From positions 868,001 through 932,000 of the forward strand of contig NZ_LT629736.1 of NCBI RefSeq assembly GCF_900104945.1: a stretch of DNA of 64,000 bases, in the 5' to 3' direction. This DNA is from Halopseudomonas xinjiangensis (GTDB taxonomy: Bacteria; Pseudomonadota; Gammaproteobacteria; Pseudomonadales; Pseudomonadaceae). The notes below the pieces were generated by a model. That model was not told the DNA's origin, ran no database searches, and saw only the letters and a program-made list of their open reading frames with translations. Of the stretch, positions 47,800-56,978 are shown in pieces (within the stretch, counting starts at the first letter, position 1; every line of letters starts with the position of its first letter). A program made the translations under genes and the position numbers.

Positions 47800-48864
47800 T
47801 CAGTCCGCCTTGCCCATGCCGCGCGGCGCCTTGCTGTGGCCGTAGGTTCGCGGGGTGGTGTAGTAGTCGATGGTCGGTGCGGCCAGGTTCATCAGCAATA
47901 CGCCGAAGGCGACCGCGTCCGGATAGCCGCCCCAGGCGCGAATCACGTACACCAGAATGCCGACGCCGGCGCCAAACACGATGCGCCCCAGCTTGCTGGT
48001 GGCCCCGGAAACCGGGTCGGTGACGATAAAGAACGCACCGAACATCGCCGCACCGCTGAACAGGTGAAACAGTGGCGAGCCGTTGGAATCCGACCCCGAG
48101 CCGCCCCAGAACAGCAGGCTCATCACGAACAGCGCGCCGAGCATGCCGGCCGGCGCATGCCAGCTGATGATGCGCTTGTAGATCAGCACCAGCCCGCCGA
48201 CCAGATAGGCCAGGTTGACCCACTCCCAGCCAAAGCCACCTAACGAGCCAAACACCGGGCGCGCCGCTTCCAGCTCGGCGATGGTCAGCGCTTTGTTGTT
48301 CTTGAGAATATCCAACGGCGTGGCCACGGCCCAGGCATCGATCGGCTGGCCGCTGCCGAATACGCGCTGCAGCGCCTCGGTGATCGACGGCAGCGCAGCG
48401 GAAATATCCGCCAGCGCCTCGGCGCCGCGGGCGATCGGCCAGGTGGTCATCTCGACCGGGAAGGAGATCAGCACCACCGCGTAGCCGATCATCGCCGGAT
48501 TGAACGGGTTCTGCCCCAGCCCGCCATACAGCTGCTTGCCAAAGATGATCGCCACCGCGGTCGCCACCAGCACCACCCACCACGGCACATAGGGTGGCAA
48601 TGCGAGTGCCAGCAACCAGGCAGTGACCAGCGCGCTGCCGTCACTCAGAAAGAAGCCCACCGGACGCTTGCGCAACTTGAGGATCAGCGCCTCGGTAAGC
48701 AGCGCGAATACGCTCGCCAACACGATGTTGACCAGCGTGCCGATGCCGAACAGCCAGGTCATCACCGCCACGCCAGGCAACGTCGCGCCGAGGACCCAGA
48801 GCATGATGGTCTGCGTGCGGTTATTGCCTCGCGCGTGCGGCGAGGTGATGCGAACCAGCGCCAT
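47800..48864 (-). CDS. rnfD: Rnf electron transport complex subunit D
   Basis: The 354-residue membrane protein has about ten helices. The FMN-binding signature [18 protein letters not shown] is near residue 79 and the S/T-G-A-T-type segment is in [11 protein letters not shown]. It is homologous to NqrB. Its ATG overlaps the rnfC stop. Confidence 0.95.
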   Translation of the reverse strand: MALVRITSPHARGNNRTQTIMLWVLGATLPGVAVMTWLFGIGTLVNIVLASVFALLTEALILKLRKRPVGFFLSDGSALVTAWLLALALPPYVPWWVVLVATAVAIIFGKQLYGGLGQNPFNPAMIGYAVVLISFPVEMTTWPIARGAEALADISAALPSITEALQRVFGSGQPIDAWAVATPLDILKNNKALTIAELEAARPVFGSLGGFGWEWVNLAYLVGGLVLIYKRIISWHAPAGMLGALFVMSLLFWGGSGSDSNGSPLFHLFSGAAMFGAFFIVTDPVSGATSKLGRIVFGAGVGILVYVIRAWGGYPDAVAFGVLLMNLAAPTIDYYTTPRTYGHSKAPRGMGKAD

Positions 48865-51236
48865 CAGCGCGTCTCCTTGGCAGACATGTACTCGGCGAAG
48901 GCCTTGGCGGCCTTGTCCAGCGCCTCGCGGGTGTTGAGCAACTGCGCTTCGGCAGCATCGATGTCGCCACCGTCGTCGCGCGCGTCCTGCACGTCGCGTT
49001 CGGCCTTCTTGAACGCGGCCTTGGCCGTGGCCATGTCGGTCTTCAGCTGGCGCAGGGTTTCATCAACCGGCTTCTTGTCGACCAACTGGCGCTCAGGCGG
49101 CGGAATGGGGCTGCTGGCTTCCGCCTGCTCCAGTGCGCGCAAGGCCTCGAGCTGGCGCTGACGCAGCGGCTCGATTGATTGCTGCAGCTCGGCGTCATCC
49201 GGGTTGGCTGCCAGCGCTTTCTCCGCCTTCTTCAGTTCAGCCTTGGCCATGGCCAGCTCGACCTTGGCCTTCTTCAGATTCTCGTCCACCGGCTTCTTCG
49301 CTGGCTCGTCTTTCGGCAGGCGCGCTTCGGCGACTGCTACCTGCTCGCGCAGGGCATAGAGTTCCTTTTCCTGCTCTTCGGTCGGCGTGTCGCCCGCGGC
49401 GCGTTCGGCTTTTTTCAGCGCCGCGCGGGCCATGGCGGCTTCGATCTTCAGGCGCTTGGCTTCATCATCTGCCGGTGCTGCGGCGGGAGGTGGCGTCGGC
49501 TTGACTGAAGTATCGCCGGCAGCGGCATCGAACGCGGCCTGCGCATCCTTCCAGGCCTGTTCCAGTACCGGAATTTGCGCCTGCAGGTCGACGTTGTCCG
49601 GGTTGGAAGCGATTTGCTTCTGCGCCTTTTTCAGCGCCATTTGCGCGGTCGCAGCAGCGATCTTCAGCTGCTTCTGTTCAGGCGACAGTCCGCTGGGCTT
49701 CTGCGCCTCGACGCGCTCGACGTCCGGCGCGGACACTGGCGGTGCAGCCGAGGCTTCGGCCGCTTCGGCTTCCTTGGCTGCTTTGAGGCGCGCGGCCTTT
49801 TCGGCGCGCTGCTGGCGCTCCAACTCCTTCTGCTCGGCCTCGCGCTGCAACCGCGCCTGGCGCTGCTCGAAGCGTTGCTTGGAGTGGTCGGCCTTGTGCG
49901 CCTGCAGATCCAGCGCGCGGATTTCCGCCTTGGAGGCGCGGTAGTACTGCACCAGCGGAATGCTGCTCGGGCACACGTACGAACAGGCGCCGCACTCGAT
50001 GCAGTCGAACAGGTTGAGCCGATTGAGCTGCTCGTATTCCTTGCCCAGCGCAAACCAGTGCAGCTGCTGCGGCAGCAGGTTGGCCGGGCACACTTCCGAG
50101 CAGAAGCCGCAGCGAATGCACGGCTGCGCCACCGGAGGCGGGGGGAGCTCTTCCAGAGTGCCGGCGAGCAGGCAGTTGGTGGTCTTGACGATGGGCGCGT
50201 CCATGCTCTGCAGCGTGAAGCCCATCATCGGCCCGCCCATGACCAGCCGATACAGCTTGTCTGCCTGCAACCCGGCGAAGGCCAGCAGCTCATGAATCGG
50301 CGTGCCGATCAGCGCCTCGACATTGGTCGGGCGCTGTAGCGCGGCGCCGGTCAGCGTGGTGATGCGCTTGACCAGCGGCTGGCCGAGCAGCACCGCGTCA
50401 TGCACCGCAATCATGGTGCCGATGTTCTGGCAGACCATGCCGATATCCGCCGGCAGGCCGCCGCTGGGCACTTCCTTGCCGGTGAGAATCTGGATCAGCT
50501 GCTTCTCGCCGCCGCTCGGGTATTTGGTCGGGAACGACACCACCTGCATCGCCTTGCCTTCGCAGGCGGCGCGCATCGCCTCGATGGCTTCGGGCTTGTT
50601 GTCCTCGATGCCGATCAGCACCGTCTCCGGCTGCAGAATGTGCGCAAGAATCTCGATACCAGCGACGATCTCGGCGCTCTTGTAGCGCATCGCCGTGTCA
50701 TCGGCGGTGATGTACGGCTCGCACTCGGTCCCGTTGATGATCAGCGTATGGATCTTCTGCTCGGGTCGGGCGCGTAGCTTAGCCGCCGTCGGAAAGCCCG
50801 CGCCACCCAGCCCGGCGATCCCGGCCTCGCGGATGATCTCGGTCAGTGTGGCCGGCTCCAGCGCGCTGTAGTCGGCGACTGGGTCGAGCTCGGTCCACTG
50901 ATCCTTGCCGTCCGGCTCGATTGTGATCGCCCATTCTTCCAGTCCGGACGCATGCGGGTAGGGCGCAGGTCCAATCGCTGTCACTGTGCCGGAGGTCGGC
51001 GCGTGCAGCGGGCAGCTGACCATGCCGCTGGCTTCAGCGAGCAACTGGCCCTTGAGCACCGTATCGCCCACCTGCACCACGGGCTCGGCACGCGCGCCGA
51101 TATGCTGCTGCAACGGCAGAATCAGCCGGCTCGGCATGGGCGCGGCTTCCATCCCGCGCTGGGTCGACTCGGTCTTGTGTTCTTCCGGGTGAATGCCGCC
51201 TGGAATATCCCAGATACGGATGGGAGCGGCTTGCAT
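48864..51236 (-). CDS. rnfC: Rnf electron transport complex subunit C, with long repeat tail
   Basis: The 790-residue subunit has the NADH/FMN-binding core ([22 protein letters not shown]) and two [4Fe-4S] sites, [12 protein letters not shown] and [12 protein letters not shown]. The last 250 residues hold four Ala/Lys/Glu-rich helical repeats built on the pattern AxAxxALKKAEK, separated by Pro-rich or charged linkers. The start at 51236 ([19 protein letters not shown]) overlaps the rnfB stop by one base. The Rnf complex in this group may feed electrons to ferredoxin or reduce SoxR. Confidence 0.95.
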   Translation of the reverse strand: MQAAPIRIWDIPGGIHPEEHKTESTQRGMEAAPMPSRLILPLQQHIGARAEPVVQVGDTVLKGQLLAEASGMVSCPLHAPTSGTVTAIGPAPYPHASGLEEWAITIEPDGKDQWTELDPVADYSALEPATLTEIIREAGIAGLGGAGFPTAAKLRARPEQKIHTLIINGTECEPYITADDTAMRYKSAEIVAGIEILAHILQPETVLIGIEDNKPEAIEAMRAACEGKAMQVVSFPTKYPSGGEKQLIQILTGKEVPSGGLPADIGMVCQNIGTMIAVHDAVLLGQPLVKRITTLTGAALQRPTNVEALIGTPIHELLAFAGLQADKLYRLVMGGPMMGFTLQSMDAPIVKTTNCLLAGTLEELPPPPVAQPCIRCGFCSEVCPANLLPQQLHWFALGKEYEQLNRLNLFDCIECGACSYVCPSSIPLVQYYRASKAEIRALDLQAHKADHSKQRFEQRQARLQREAEQKELERQQRAEKAARLKAAKEAEAAEASAAPPVSAPDVERVEAQKPSGLSPEQKQLKIAAATAQMALKKAQKQIASNPDNVDLQAQIPVLEQAWKDAQAAFDAAAGDTSVKPTPPPAAAPADDEAKRLKIEAAMARAALKKAERAAGDTPTEEQEKELYALREQVAVAEARLPKDEPAKKPVDENLKKAKVELAMAKAELKKAEKALAANPDDAELQQSIEPLRQRQLEALRALEQAEASSPIPPPERQLVDKKPVDETLRQLKTDMATAKAAFKKAERDVQDARDDGGDIDAAEAQLLNTREALDKAAKAFAEYMSAKETR

Positions 51237-51817
51237 CAGGCGGCACCTCGTTGGGCGTCGGTGGCGATCAGGGTTTCGCCGGGCAGTGGGTAGTCCCACT
51301 TCCAGGTGGCCGGTGTGGTTGGCAGCGGCACCATGTCGATGCAGTCGACCGGGCAGGGCTCCACGCATAGGTCGCAACCGGTGCATTCATCGACGATCAC
51401 CGTATGCATCTGCTTGGCCGCGCCGAGGATCGCATCGACCGGGCAGGCCTGGATGCACTTGGTGCAGCCGATGCATTCGGCCTCGCGAATGTAGGCGACG
51501 GTGCGCGGCTTCTCTTCGCCGTGTTCGGCATCCAGTGGCAACGGTTCCACGTCCAGCAGATCGGCCAGCGCCTGAATGGTCGACTCGCCACCGGGCGGGC
51601 ACTTGTTGATCGGCTCGCCATTGGCGATGCCTTCGGCGTAGGGCTTGCAGCCAGGGTGGCCGCACTGGCCGCACTGGGTCTGCGGCAGCAGGTTGTTGAT
51701 CTGGTCGACGATCGGGTCGCCGTCAACCTTGAAGCGAATGGCGGCGTAACCAAGGATCGCGCCGAACACGACGGCCAGGGCCAGCACAACCAGAATGGCG
51801 GTAACGACGATACTCAT
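51236..51817 (-). CDS. rnfB: Rnf electron transport complex subunit B
   Basis: The 193-residue iron-sulfur subunit has a membrane anchor (about 5-25), then the Fe-S domain with [11 protein letters not shown] and KCPPGG, then two ferredoxin clusters, [12 protein letters not shown] and [12 protein letters not shown]. It passes electrons through the complex. The gene lies 4 bases from rnfA. Confidence 0.96.
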   Translation of the reverse strand: MSIVVTAILVVLALAVVFGAILGYAAIRFKVDGDPIVDQINNLLPQTQCGQCGHPGCKPYAEGIANGEPINKCPPGGESTIQALADLLDVEPLPLDAEHGEEKPRTVAYIREAECIGCTKCIQACPVDAILGAAKQMHTVIVDECTGCDLCVEPCPVDCIDMVPLPTTPATWKWDYPLPGETLIATDAQRGAA

Positions 51818-51821
51818 GGCA

Positions 51822-52415
51822 TTACAACCTGATCAGGCCGGTAAAACCCATGAACGCCAGCGACATCAGCCCGGCAGTGATCATGCCGATGGCGGCGCCA
51901 CGGAACGGAACGGGTACGTCGGCAATGGCGATGCGCTCGCGCAGACCGGCGAACAGAATCAGGATCAGCGAGAAGCCCACCGCCGCGCCCAGCCCATAGA
52001 TGGCCGATTTCATGAAGGTCTGCTCGGCCCGGTTGGTGTTGAGCAGCGCCACGCCGAGCACCGCGCAGTTGGTGGTGATCAGCGGCAGGAAGATACCCAG
52101 CACACGGTAGAGCAGGGGGCTGGTTTTGTGCACCACCATCTCGGTGAACTGCACGACCACGGCGATCACCAGAATGAACGAGATGGTCCGCAGGAATTCC
52201 AGGCCGAACGGCACCAGCAGGTACTGGAAGGTCAGGTAACTGAGGATGGACGCCAGCGTGAGCACGAAGGTGGTTGCCATCGACATGCCGATCGCCGTCT
52301 CCAGCTTGCCAGACACGCCCATGAACGGACACAGCCCGAGAAACTGCACCAGCACGAAATTGTTGACCAGAATGGTACTGATCAGAATCAGGGCAAATTC
52401 CGTCATGTCACCCAA
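51822..52415 (-). CDS. rnfA: Rnf electron transport complex subunit A
   Basis: The 197-residue membrane protein has six helices and the motifs [19 protein letters not shown] and [17 protein letters not shown] of the RnfA/NqrE family. It pairs with RnfE. First gene of the rnf operon. The promoter should lie in the 118 bases shared with the metG end, but no strong match was seen. Confidence 0.96.
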   Translation of the reverse strand: MGDMTEFALILISTILVNNFVLVQFLGLCPFMGVSGKLETAIGMSMATTFVLTLASILSYLTFQYLLVPFGLEFLRTISFILVIAVVVQFTEMVVHKTSPLLYRVLGIFLPLITTNCAVLGVALLNTNRAEQTFMKSAIYGLGAAVGFSLILILFAGLRERIAIADVPVPFRGAAIGMITAGLMSLAFMGFTGLIRL

Positions 52416-52487
52416 CCCAGAATGGAAAAGAGGCCGGCACGAGGCCGCGCCGGAGTATACCGTCTGGAGCCCCGCACGCGAAGCACA

Positions 52488-52515
52488 AAGGCCGCGCGGT
52501 TACCCGAGCGGCCTT
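52488..52515 (-). terminator. Rho-independent terminator of metG
   Basis: AAGGCCGC pairs with GCGGCCTT around a 12-base loop, about 20 bases after the metG stop on the minus strand. Confidence 0.65.
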
Positions 52516-52533
52516 GGTTACTTCACGCGCTGA

Positions 52534-54594
52534 TTACATGACACGCTGGCCGGGCTTGGCGCCGCTATCCGGGCTGAGCAGGTAGATGTCCGAGCCACCG
52601 GGGCCGGCCGCCAGGACCATGCCTTCGCTGATGCCGAACTTCATCTTGCGCGGCGCCAGGTTGGCCACGTACAGCACCAGCCGGCCTTCCAGCTTGCTCG
52701 GGTCCGGGTAAGCGCTCTTGATGCCGGAGAACACGTTGCGCTTGGCATCGCCGATATCCAGCGTCAGGCGCAGCAACTTGTCCGCACCCTCGACGAACTC
52801 GCACTTCTCGACCAACGCGATACGCAGATCGACTGCCGAGAACGCATCGAAGTTGATCTCAGGTGCCAGCGGCTCCTTGGTCAGCTCACCGTTGCCGGTC
52901 GCCTGCGCGGTACCGGAATCGGTCGACGAAGCGGCCAAATCCTCCTTCGATGCAGCCACCATCGCCTCGATCTTCGCCGGCTCGATGCGCGTCATCAACG
53001 GCTGGAAGGCGTTGAGCTGGTGATTGGTCAGCAGCGTGTCCAGATCGGTCCAGGCCAGCGGCTCAACATTGAGGAACTGCTCGGCCTGCGAAGCCAGCGT
53101 CGGCAATACGGGTTTGAGCATGGTCACCAGCTGGCGGAACAGGTTGATGCCCAGCGAGCAGATCGCCTGCACTTCGTCCTGCTTGCCTTCGATCTTGTTC
53201 AGCGCCCAGGGCGCCTTGTCGGCAATGTACGCATTGGCCTTGTCTGCCAGCGCCATGATCTCGCGCATGGCGCGAGAGAAGTCGCGCTTCTCGTAGGCCT
53301 CGGCAATGCTCGGGGCTGCGGCGGCGAACGCCTCGGTCAGCTCCGGCGCCGGGTTGGCATCGACCATCACGCCGCCGTTGCCCTTATGAATGAAGCCTGC
53401 GCAGCGGCTGGCGATGTTCACCACCTTGCCGACCAGGTCCGAATTGACCTTCTGCACGAAGTCTTCCAGGTTCAGGTCCAGATCTTCCACGCCACGGCCG
53501 AGCTTGGCCGCGTAGTAATAGCGCAGGTATTCCGGGTTCAGGTGATCCAGGTAGGTGCGCGCCTTGATAAAGGTGCCGCGCGACTTGGACATCTTCTGAC
53601 CGTTCACCGTCAGGTAGCCGTGCACATTGACCGCGGTCGGCTTGCGGAAGCCCGCGCCCTCGAGCATCGCCGGCCAGAACAGCGTATGGAAGTTGACGAT
53701 GTCCTTCCCAATGAAGTGATACAGCTCGGCGGTCGAGTCCTTGCCCCAGAACGCATCGAAGTCCAGCTCCGGCGTGCGGTCGCACAGGTTCTTGAAGCTG
53801 GCCATGTAGCCGATCGGCGCATCCAGCCATACATAGAAGTACTTGCCCGGCTCGCCGGGAATCTCGAAGCCGAAGTAGGGCGCATCACGGCTGATGTCCC
53901 ACTCCTGCAGGCCGCTGTCCAGCCACTCGGCAATCTTGTTGGCCACCGCATCCTGCAGCGTGCCGCTGCGCGTCCACTCCTGCAACATCGCCTGAAAGTC
54001 GGGCAGCTTGAAGAAGAAGTGCTTGGAATCCTTCAGCACCGGCGTGGCGCCGGAAATGGCCGAGCGCGGGTCCTTCAGCTCGGTGGGCTCGTAGGTCGCG
54101 CCGCACTTTTCGCAGTTGTCGCCGTACTGATCTTCCGCCGCGCACTTGGGGCAGGTGCCCTTGATAAAGCGGTCCGCCAGGAACATGCCCTTCTCGGGGT
54201 CGAAGTACTGCGTCACCGAACGGGTAGCGATGTGTCCGGCATCGTTCAGCCGCTTGTAGATCAGCTCCGACAGCACCCGGTTCTCGTCCGAATGGGTCGA
54301 ATGGAAGTTGTCGAACGCCACCAGAAAATCGGCAAAGTCCGCACTGTGCTCGGCCTGCACGTTGGCAATCAACTGCTCCGGCGTGATGCCTTCCTTTTCG
54401 GCACGTAGCATGATCGCCGAACCATGCGCATCGTCCGCACAGACATACACTGCCTGGTTACCGCGCAGCTTCTGAAACCGCACCCAGATATCCGTCTGAA
54501 TGTACTCCAGCATATGCCCCAAATGGATCGAGCCGTTGGCGTAGGGCAGGGCGCTGGTAACGAGGATCTGGCGAGGCTTGGCGGTACTGGGCAT
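52534..54594 (-). CDS. metG: Methionyl-tRNA synthetase
   Basis: The 686-residue enzyme has the HIGH-type motif in [12 protein letters not shown] and zinc-binding cysteines in [17 protein letters not shown]. The KMSKS loop is in QKMSKSRG, and the C-terminal dimerisation/tRNA-binding (EMAP-like) domain covers about residues 585-686. The start at 54594 ([12 protein letters not shown]) is the usual one; an open frame to 54795 crosses the low-GC boundary and is rejected. It is the last gene with core-genome character. Confidence 0.97.
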   Translation of the reverse strand: MPSTAKPRQILVTSALPYANGSIHLGHMLEYIQTDIWVRFQKLRGNQAVYVCADDAHGSAIMLRAEKEGITPEQLIANVQAEHSADFADFLVAFDNFHSTHSDENRVLSELIYKRLNDAGHIATRSVTQYFDPEKGMFLADRFIKGTCPKCAAEDQYGDNCEKCGATYEPTELKDPRSAISGATPVLKDSKHFFFKLPDFQAMLQEWTRSGTLQDAVANKIAEWLDSGLQEWDISRDAPYFGFEIPGEPGKYFYVWLDAPIGYMASFKNLCDRTPELDFDAFWGKDSTAELYHFIGKDIVNFHTLFWPAMLEGAGFRKPTAVNVHGYLTVNGQKMSKSRGTFIKARTYLDHLNPEYLRYYYAAKLGRGVEDLDLNLEDFVQKVNSDLVGKVVNIASRCAGFIHKGNGGVMVDANPAPELTEAFAAAAPSIAEAYEKRDFSRAMREIMALADKANAYIADKAPWALNKIEGKQDEVQAICSLGINLFRQLVTMLKPVLPTLASQAEQFLNVEPLAWTDLDTLLTNHQLNAFQPLMTRIEPAKIEAMVAASKEDLAASSTDSGTAQATGNGELTKEPLAPEINFDAFSAVDLRIALVEKCEFVEGADKLLRLTLDIGDAKRNVFSGIKSAYPDPSKLEGRLVLYVANLAPRKMKFGISEGMVLAAGPGGSDIYLLSPDSGAKPGQRVM

Positions 54595-54895
54595 GGGCGT
54601 TTTGGGTTCTTTGCGGTTGAACGGGGAAAGGGTTGGGATGATAGCAGATGGGGAAGGGGTGGGGGGAGCGTCTAAGTCCCTGCTCGGCAAGAGAAGGGCC
54701 CGCGCCGCGTTGGAAAAGGACTTTCGTTGTAATATCCTCTGGGGGGGGAATGGACGCCATAGACGCTCCTCTATATAAAGCTTCAAGATGGACATTTTTC
54801 GACGGAAAATGAAATCATCTTTGAGTGAGGCTGCATGCTACTTGAAGTAGTCCAATAAAGACTGTTACGCCCGAGACCAACGCTAGGGAGCTTGT
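54595..54895. other. Boundary region between core genome and accessory island
   Basis: About 300 bases hold no gene. The first half is G-rich on the plus strand (several runs such as GGGGAAGGGG); from about 54770 it turns AT-rich (CTATATAAAGCTTCAAG). It must contain the metG promoter on the minus strand and probably the promoter of the DUF262 unit. I saw no tRNA, integrase or att-like duplication. Confidence 0.5.
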
Positions 54896-56062
54896 ATGAG
54901 CGATGAGATTGCATGGATTGATGCTGAGGATGACTTCGGATCATCAGAAGATATAAGTTTCACAGAATATGACATTTCAGCATCGCCCAATGATTTTAAC
55001 GTTAAAACCTTATTCGATTTCATTGGCTCTGGTGTCGTTAAAATTCCGGGTTTTCAGAGAAACTATGTATGGGACATAAAAAGGGCTTCGAAGCTGATTG
55101 AGTCGATCCTGATCGGTATTCCTGTGCCCCAGATATTCTTATACGAGGAAGCAAAAAACAGATTTACCGTGATAGATGGTCAGCAGAGATATATGACCAT
55201 ATATTATTTTATGAAAAAAAGGTTTCCACGAAAGGAAAAGAGACAAGAGCTGAGGGTTATTTTTGATGAAAATAAGGGGATCCCTGAGCATGTTTTAAGT
55301 GACAACGAATACTTTCTAGATTTCAATCTAAGTTTGCCGACGAGTCAGCCAAATCAAAAAAATAAATTCAACGGGAAAAATTATTCTACGCTTGATGAAG
55401 ATGATCGAATATCGCTAGAGCTAAGGACTATAAGGAATATCATAATAAAACAGAATGCTCCGAATGATGATCACTCTGTTGTATTTGAAGTATTCAACCG
55501 CCTAAATTCTGGAGGGGTAAATCTAAAGCCTCAAGAAATTAGAACGAGTCTTTTCCATTCAGACTTTTACGATATGCTTTACCGCGCCAACTTGCTGAAA
55601 AAATGGAGAGGACTGACTCCCTCGGAAGTGCCAGATTTGAACATGAAGGATGTAGAGATTCTCCTCCGAGGATTCGCGATGCTAATAGAAGGTGAGAATT
55701 ACCAGCCATCTATGACGAGGTTTTTAAACAAGTTTTCGTTCATAGCTAAGTCCTATCCGAAAGAAAATATAGAATATCTGGAAAAGCTATTCGAAGCCTT
55801 TATTGATAAGGCTGGCGAGGCGGGCGCTAAGTTATTTCATAGTAAAACCGGACGATTCAATATCTCTGTTTATGAATCGATATTTGTCGCGGCCTGCTCT
55901 GCTGCTTTTCGGAACAAAAACTTGGAAATATTGGATATTGATGCAGGGAAGTCGGAGGCGCTAAAAGAGGATCAGGAGTTTATTAATGCAACGCAATCCG
56001 AGACTGCTAGTGCGAAGAACGTGATGCTCAGAATCAATAAAGCTAAAGAAATATTAAACTAA
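54896..56062 (+). CDS. DUF262 (GmrS/ParB-like) protein
   Basis: The 388-residue protein has the DUF262 motifs FQRNYVW (53-59), IDGQQR (93-98) and FNRLNSGGVNLKPQEIR near residue 200. The DGQQR motif is the nucleotide-binding or hydrolysing site in GmrS-type restriction proteins. There is no DUF1524/HNH nuclease domain, so it is the DUF262-only form. One base separates it from the HEPN gene. GGGAG precedes the ATG. Codon use is markedly AT-richer than in the genes before it. A defence role fits the family and the context. Confidence 0.85.
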   Translation: MSDEIAWIDAEDDFGSSEDISFTEYDISASPNDFNVKTLFDFIGSGVVKIPGFQRNYVWDIKRASKLIESILIGIPVPQIFLYEEAKNRFTVIDGQQRYMTIYYFMKKRFPRKEKRQELRVIFDENKGIPEHVLSDNEYFLDFNLSLPTSQPNQKNKFNGKNYSTLDEDDRISLELRTIRNIIIKQNAPNDDHSVVFEVFNRLNSGGVNLKPQEIRTSLFHSDFYDMLYRANLLKKWRGLTPSEVPDLNMKDVEILLRGFAMLIEGENYQPSMTRFLNKFSFIAKSYPKENIEYLEKLFEAFIDKAGEAGAKLFHSKTGRFNISVYESIFVAACSAAFRNKNLEILDIDAGKSEALKEDQEFINATQSETASAKNVMLRINKAKEILN

Positions 56063-56063
56063 C

Positions 56064-56606
56064 ATGACGCCAGTCGATGTTCTTAATAGCGAATATCATT
56101 CGATCGTTGAGTTTCTCAACGAGAATTCGCAGCCATCTCTTTCCAGTGATGTGAATAAGTACTTCAAGAAAGTTATCGTTCTTTCATCGGCAAGTTATTT
56201 CGAACACAGAATACAGGACATATTGACAAAATTTGTGGAAGAAAAGACTAATAACGATATATGTGCTATCAACTTTTTCAAGAAAAAAGCTATAGGAATG
56301 CAATATCATACATACTTTACATGGGGCGAGAAAGGGAATCCGGATAAACCTGGAAAGAATGCTAATAGTTTCTTTGCGCTTTTTGGGGATGACTTCAAAA
56401 AAGCCGTCGAAGCTACGATAAAAGATTCGCCAGCCCTGGATCTTTCAATGAAGTCCTTTTTAGAGATAGGGCATTTAAGAAATATTCTGGTGCACAGTAA
56501 CTTTGCTGCGTATAATCTCGATAACAAGACCACGGATGAAATTTTGGAGCTGTACGGCAATAGTGTGCCGTTTGTTGATTTCATCGAGCAAGTTCTGAAA
56601 CGGTAG
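56064..56606 (+). CDS. HEPN-domain protein, probable RNase effector
   Basis: The 180-residue, mostly helical protein carries R139-N-I-L-V-H144, an Rx4H motif typical of catalytic HEPN ribonucleases. The overall pattern fits the RiboL-PSP-HEPN (MAE_28990/MAE_18760-like) group. It starts 1 base after the DUF262 gene, so the pair is translated together. A toxin or abortive-infection effector controlled by the DUF262 partner is a reasonable but untested reading. Confidence 0.75.
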   Translation: MTPVDVLNSEYHSIVEFLNENSQPSLSSDVNKYFKKVIVLSSASYFEHRIQDILTKFVEEKTNNDICAINFFKKKAIGMQYHTYFTWGEKGNPDKPGKNANSFFALFGDDFKKAVEATIKDSPALDLSMKSFLEIGHLRNILVHSNFAAYNLDNKTTDEILELYGNSVPFVDFIEQVLKR

Positions 56607-56978
56607 CATCATCAGTCGAAGCCGAACGGCGGAGCGACTAAGGTGCTACGTTATAATTAAAATAGCAAGGCTGTATTTTTGAACAAATTACGCTTGGCTG
56701 CAAGGGCACAGCGTCAGTGTCAAGGGTGGAGGATGCGTCTTGGAAGCTAAAGCACCGACCTTAAATATAAAATCGGCTGAACATATGAAAGCAGATCAAT
56801 CCCATAGCCAAGTCGTTTACCGGATGCCAACATTCTCGCTTGGGCTTCTTCAACGTTGATGGCAGCGCAAGTTAACTCATCAGGGGAATCACAGAAGCCA
56901 AGGCGCATAGCTCCAGGCAAGCGAATCGAGTCGCGCCGTTGAAATCGACGCTATTTCTGTGCGGAAGGAGATTGATTG
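56607..56978. other. Gap between HEPN gene and STAND gene, nothing specific seen
   Basis: About 370 bases without a believable gene. The base composition is intermediate. It ends in GGAAGGAG at 56963-56970, the ribosome site of the next gene. It probably contains that gene's promoter, so the STAND gene may be a separate unit. Confidence 0.5.
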
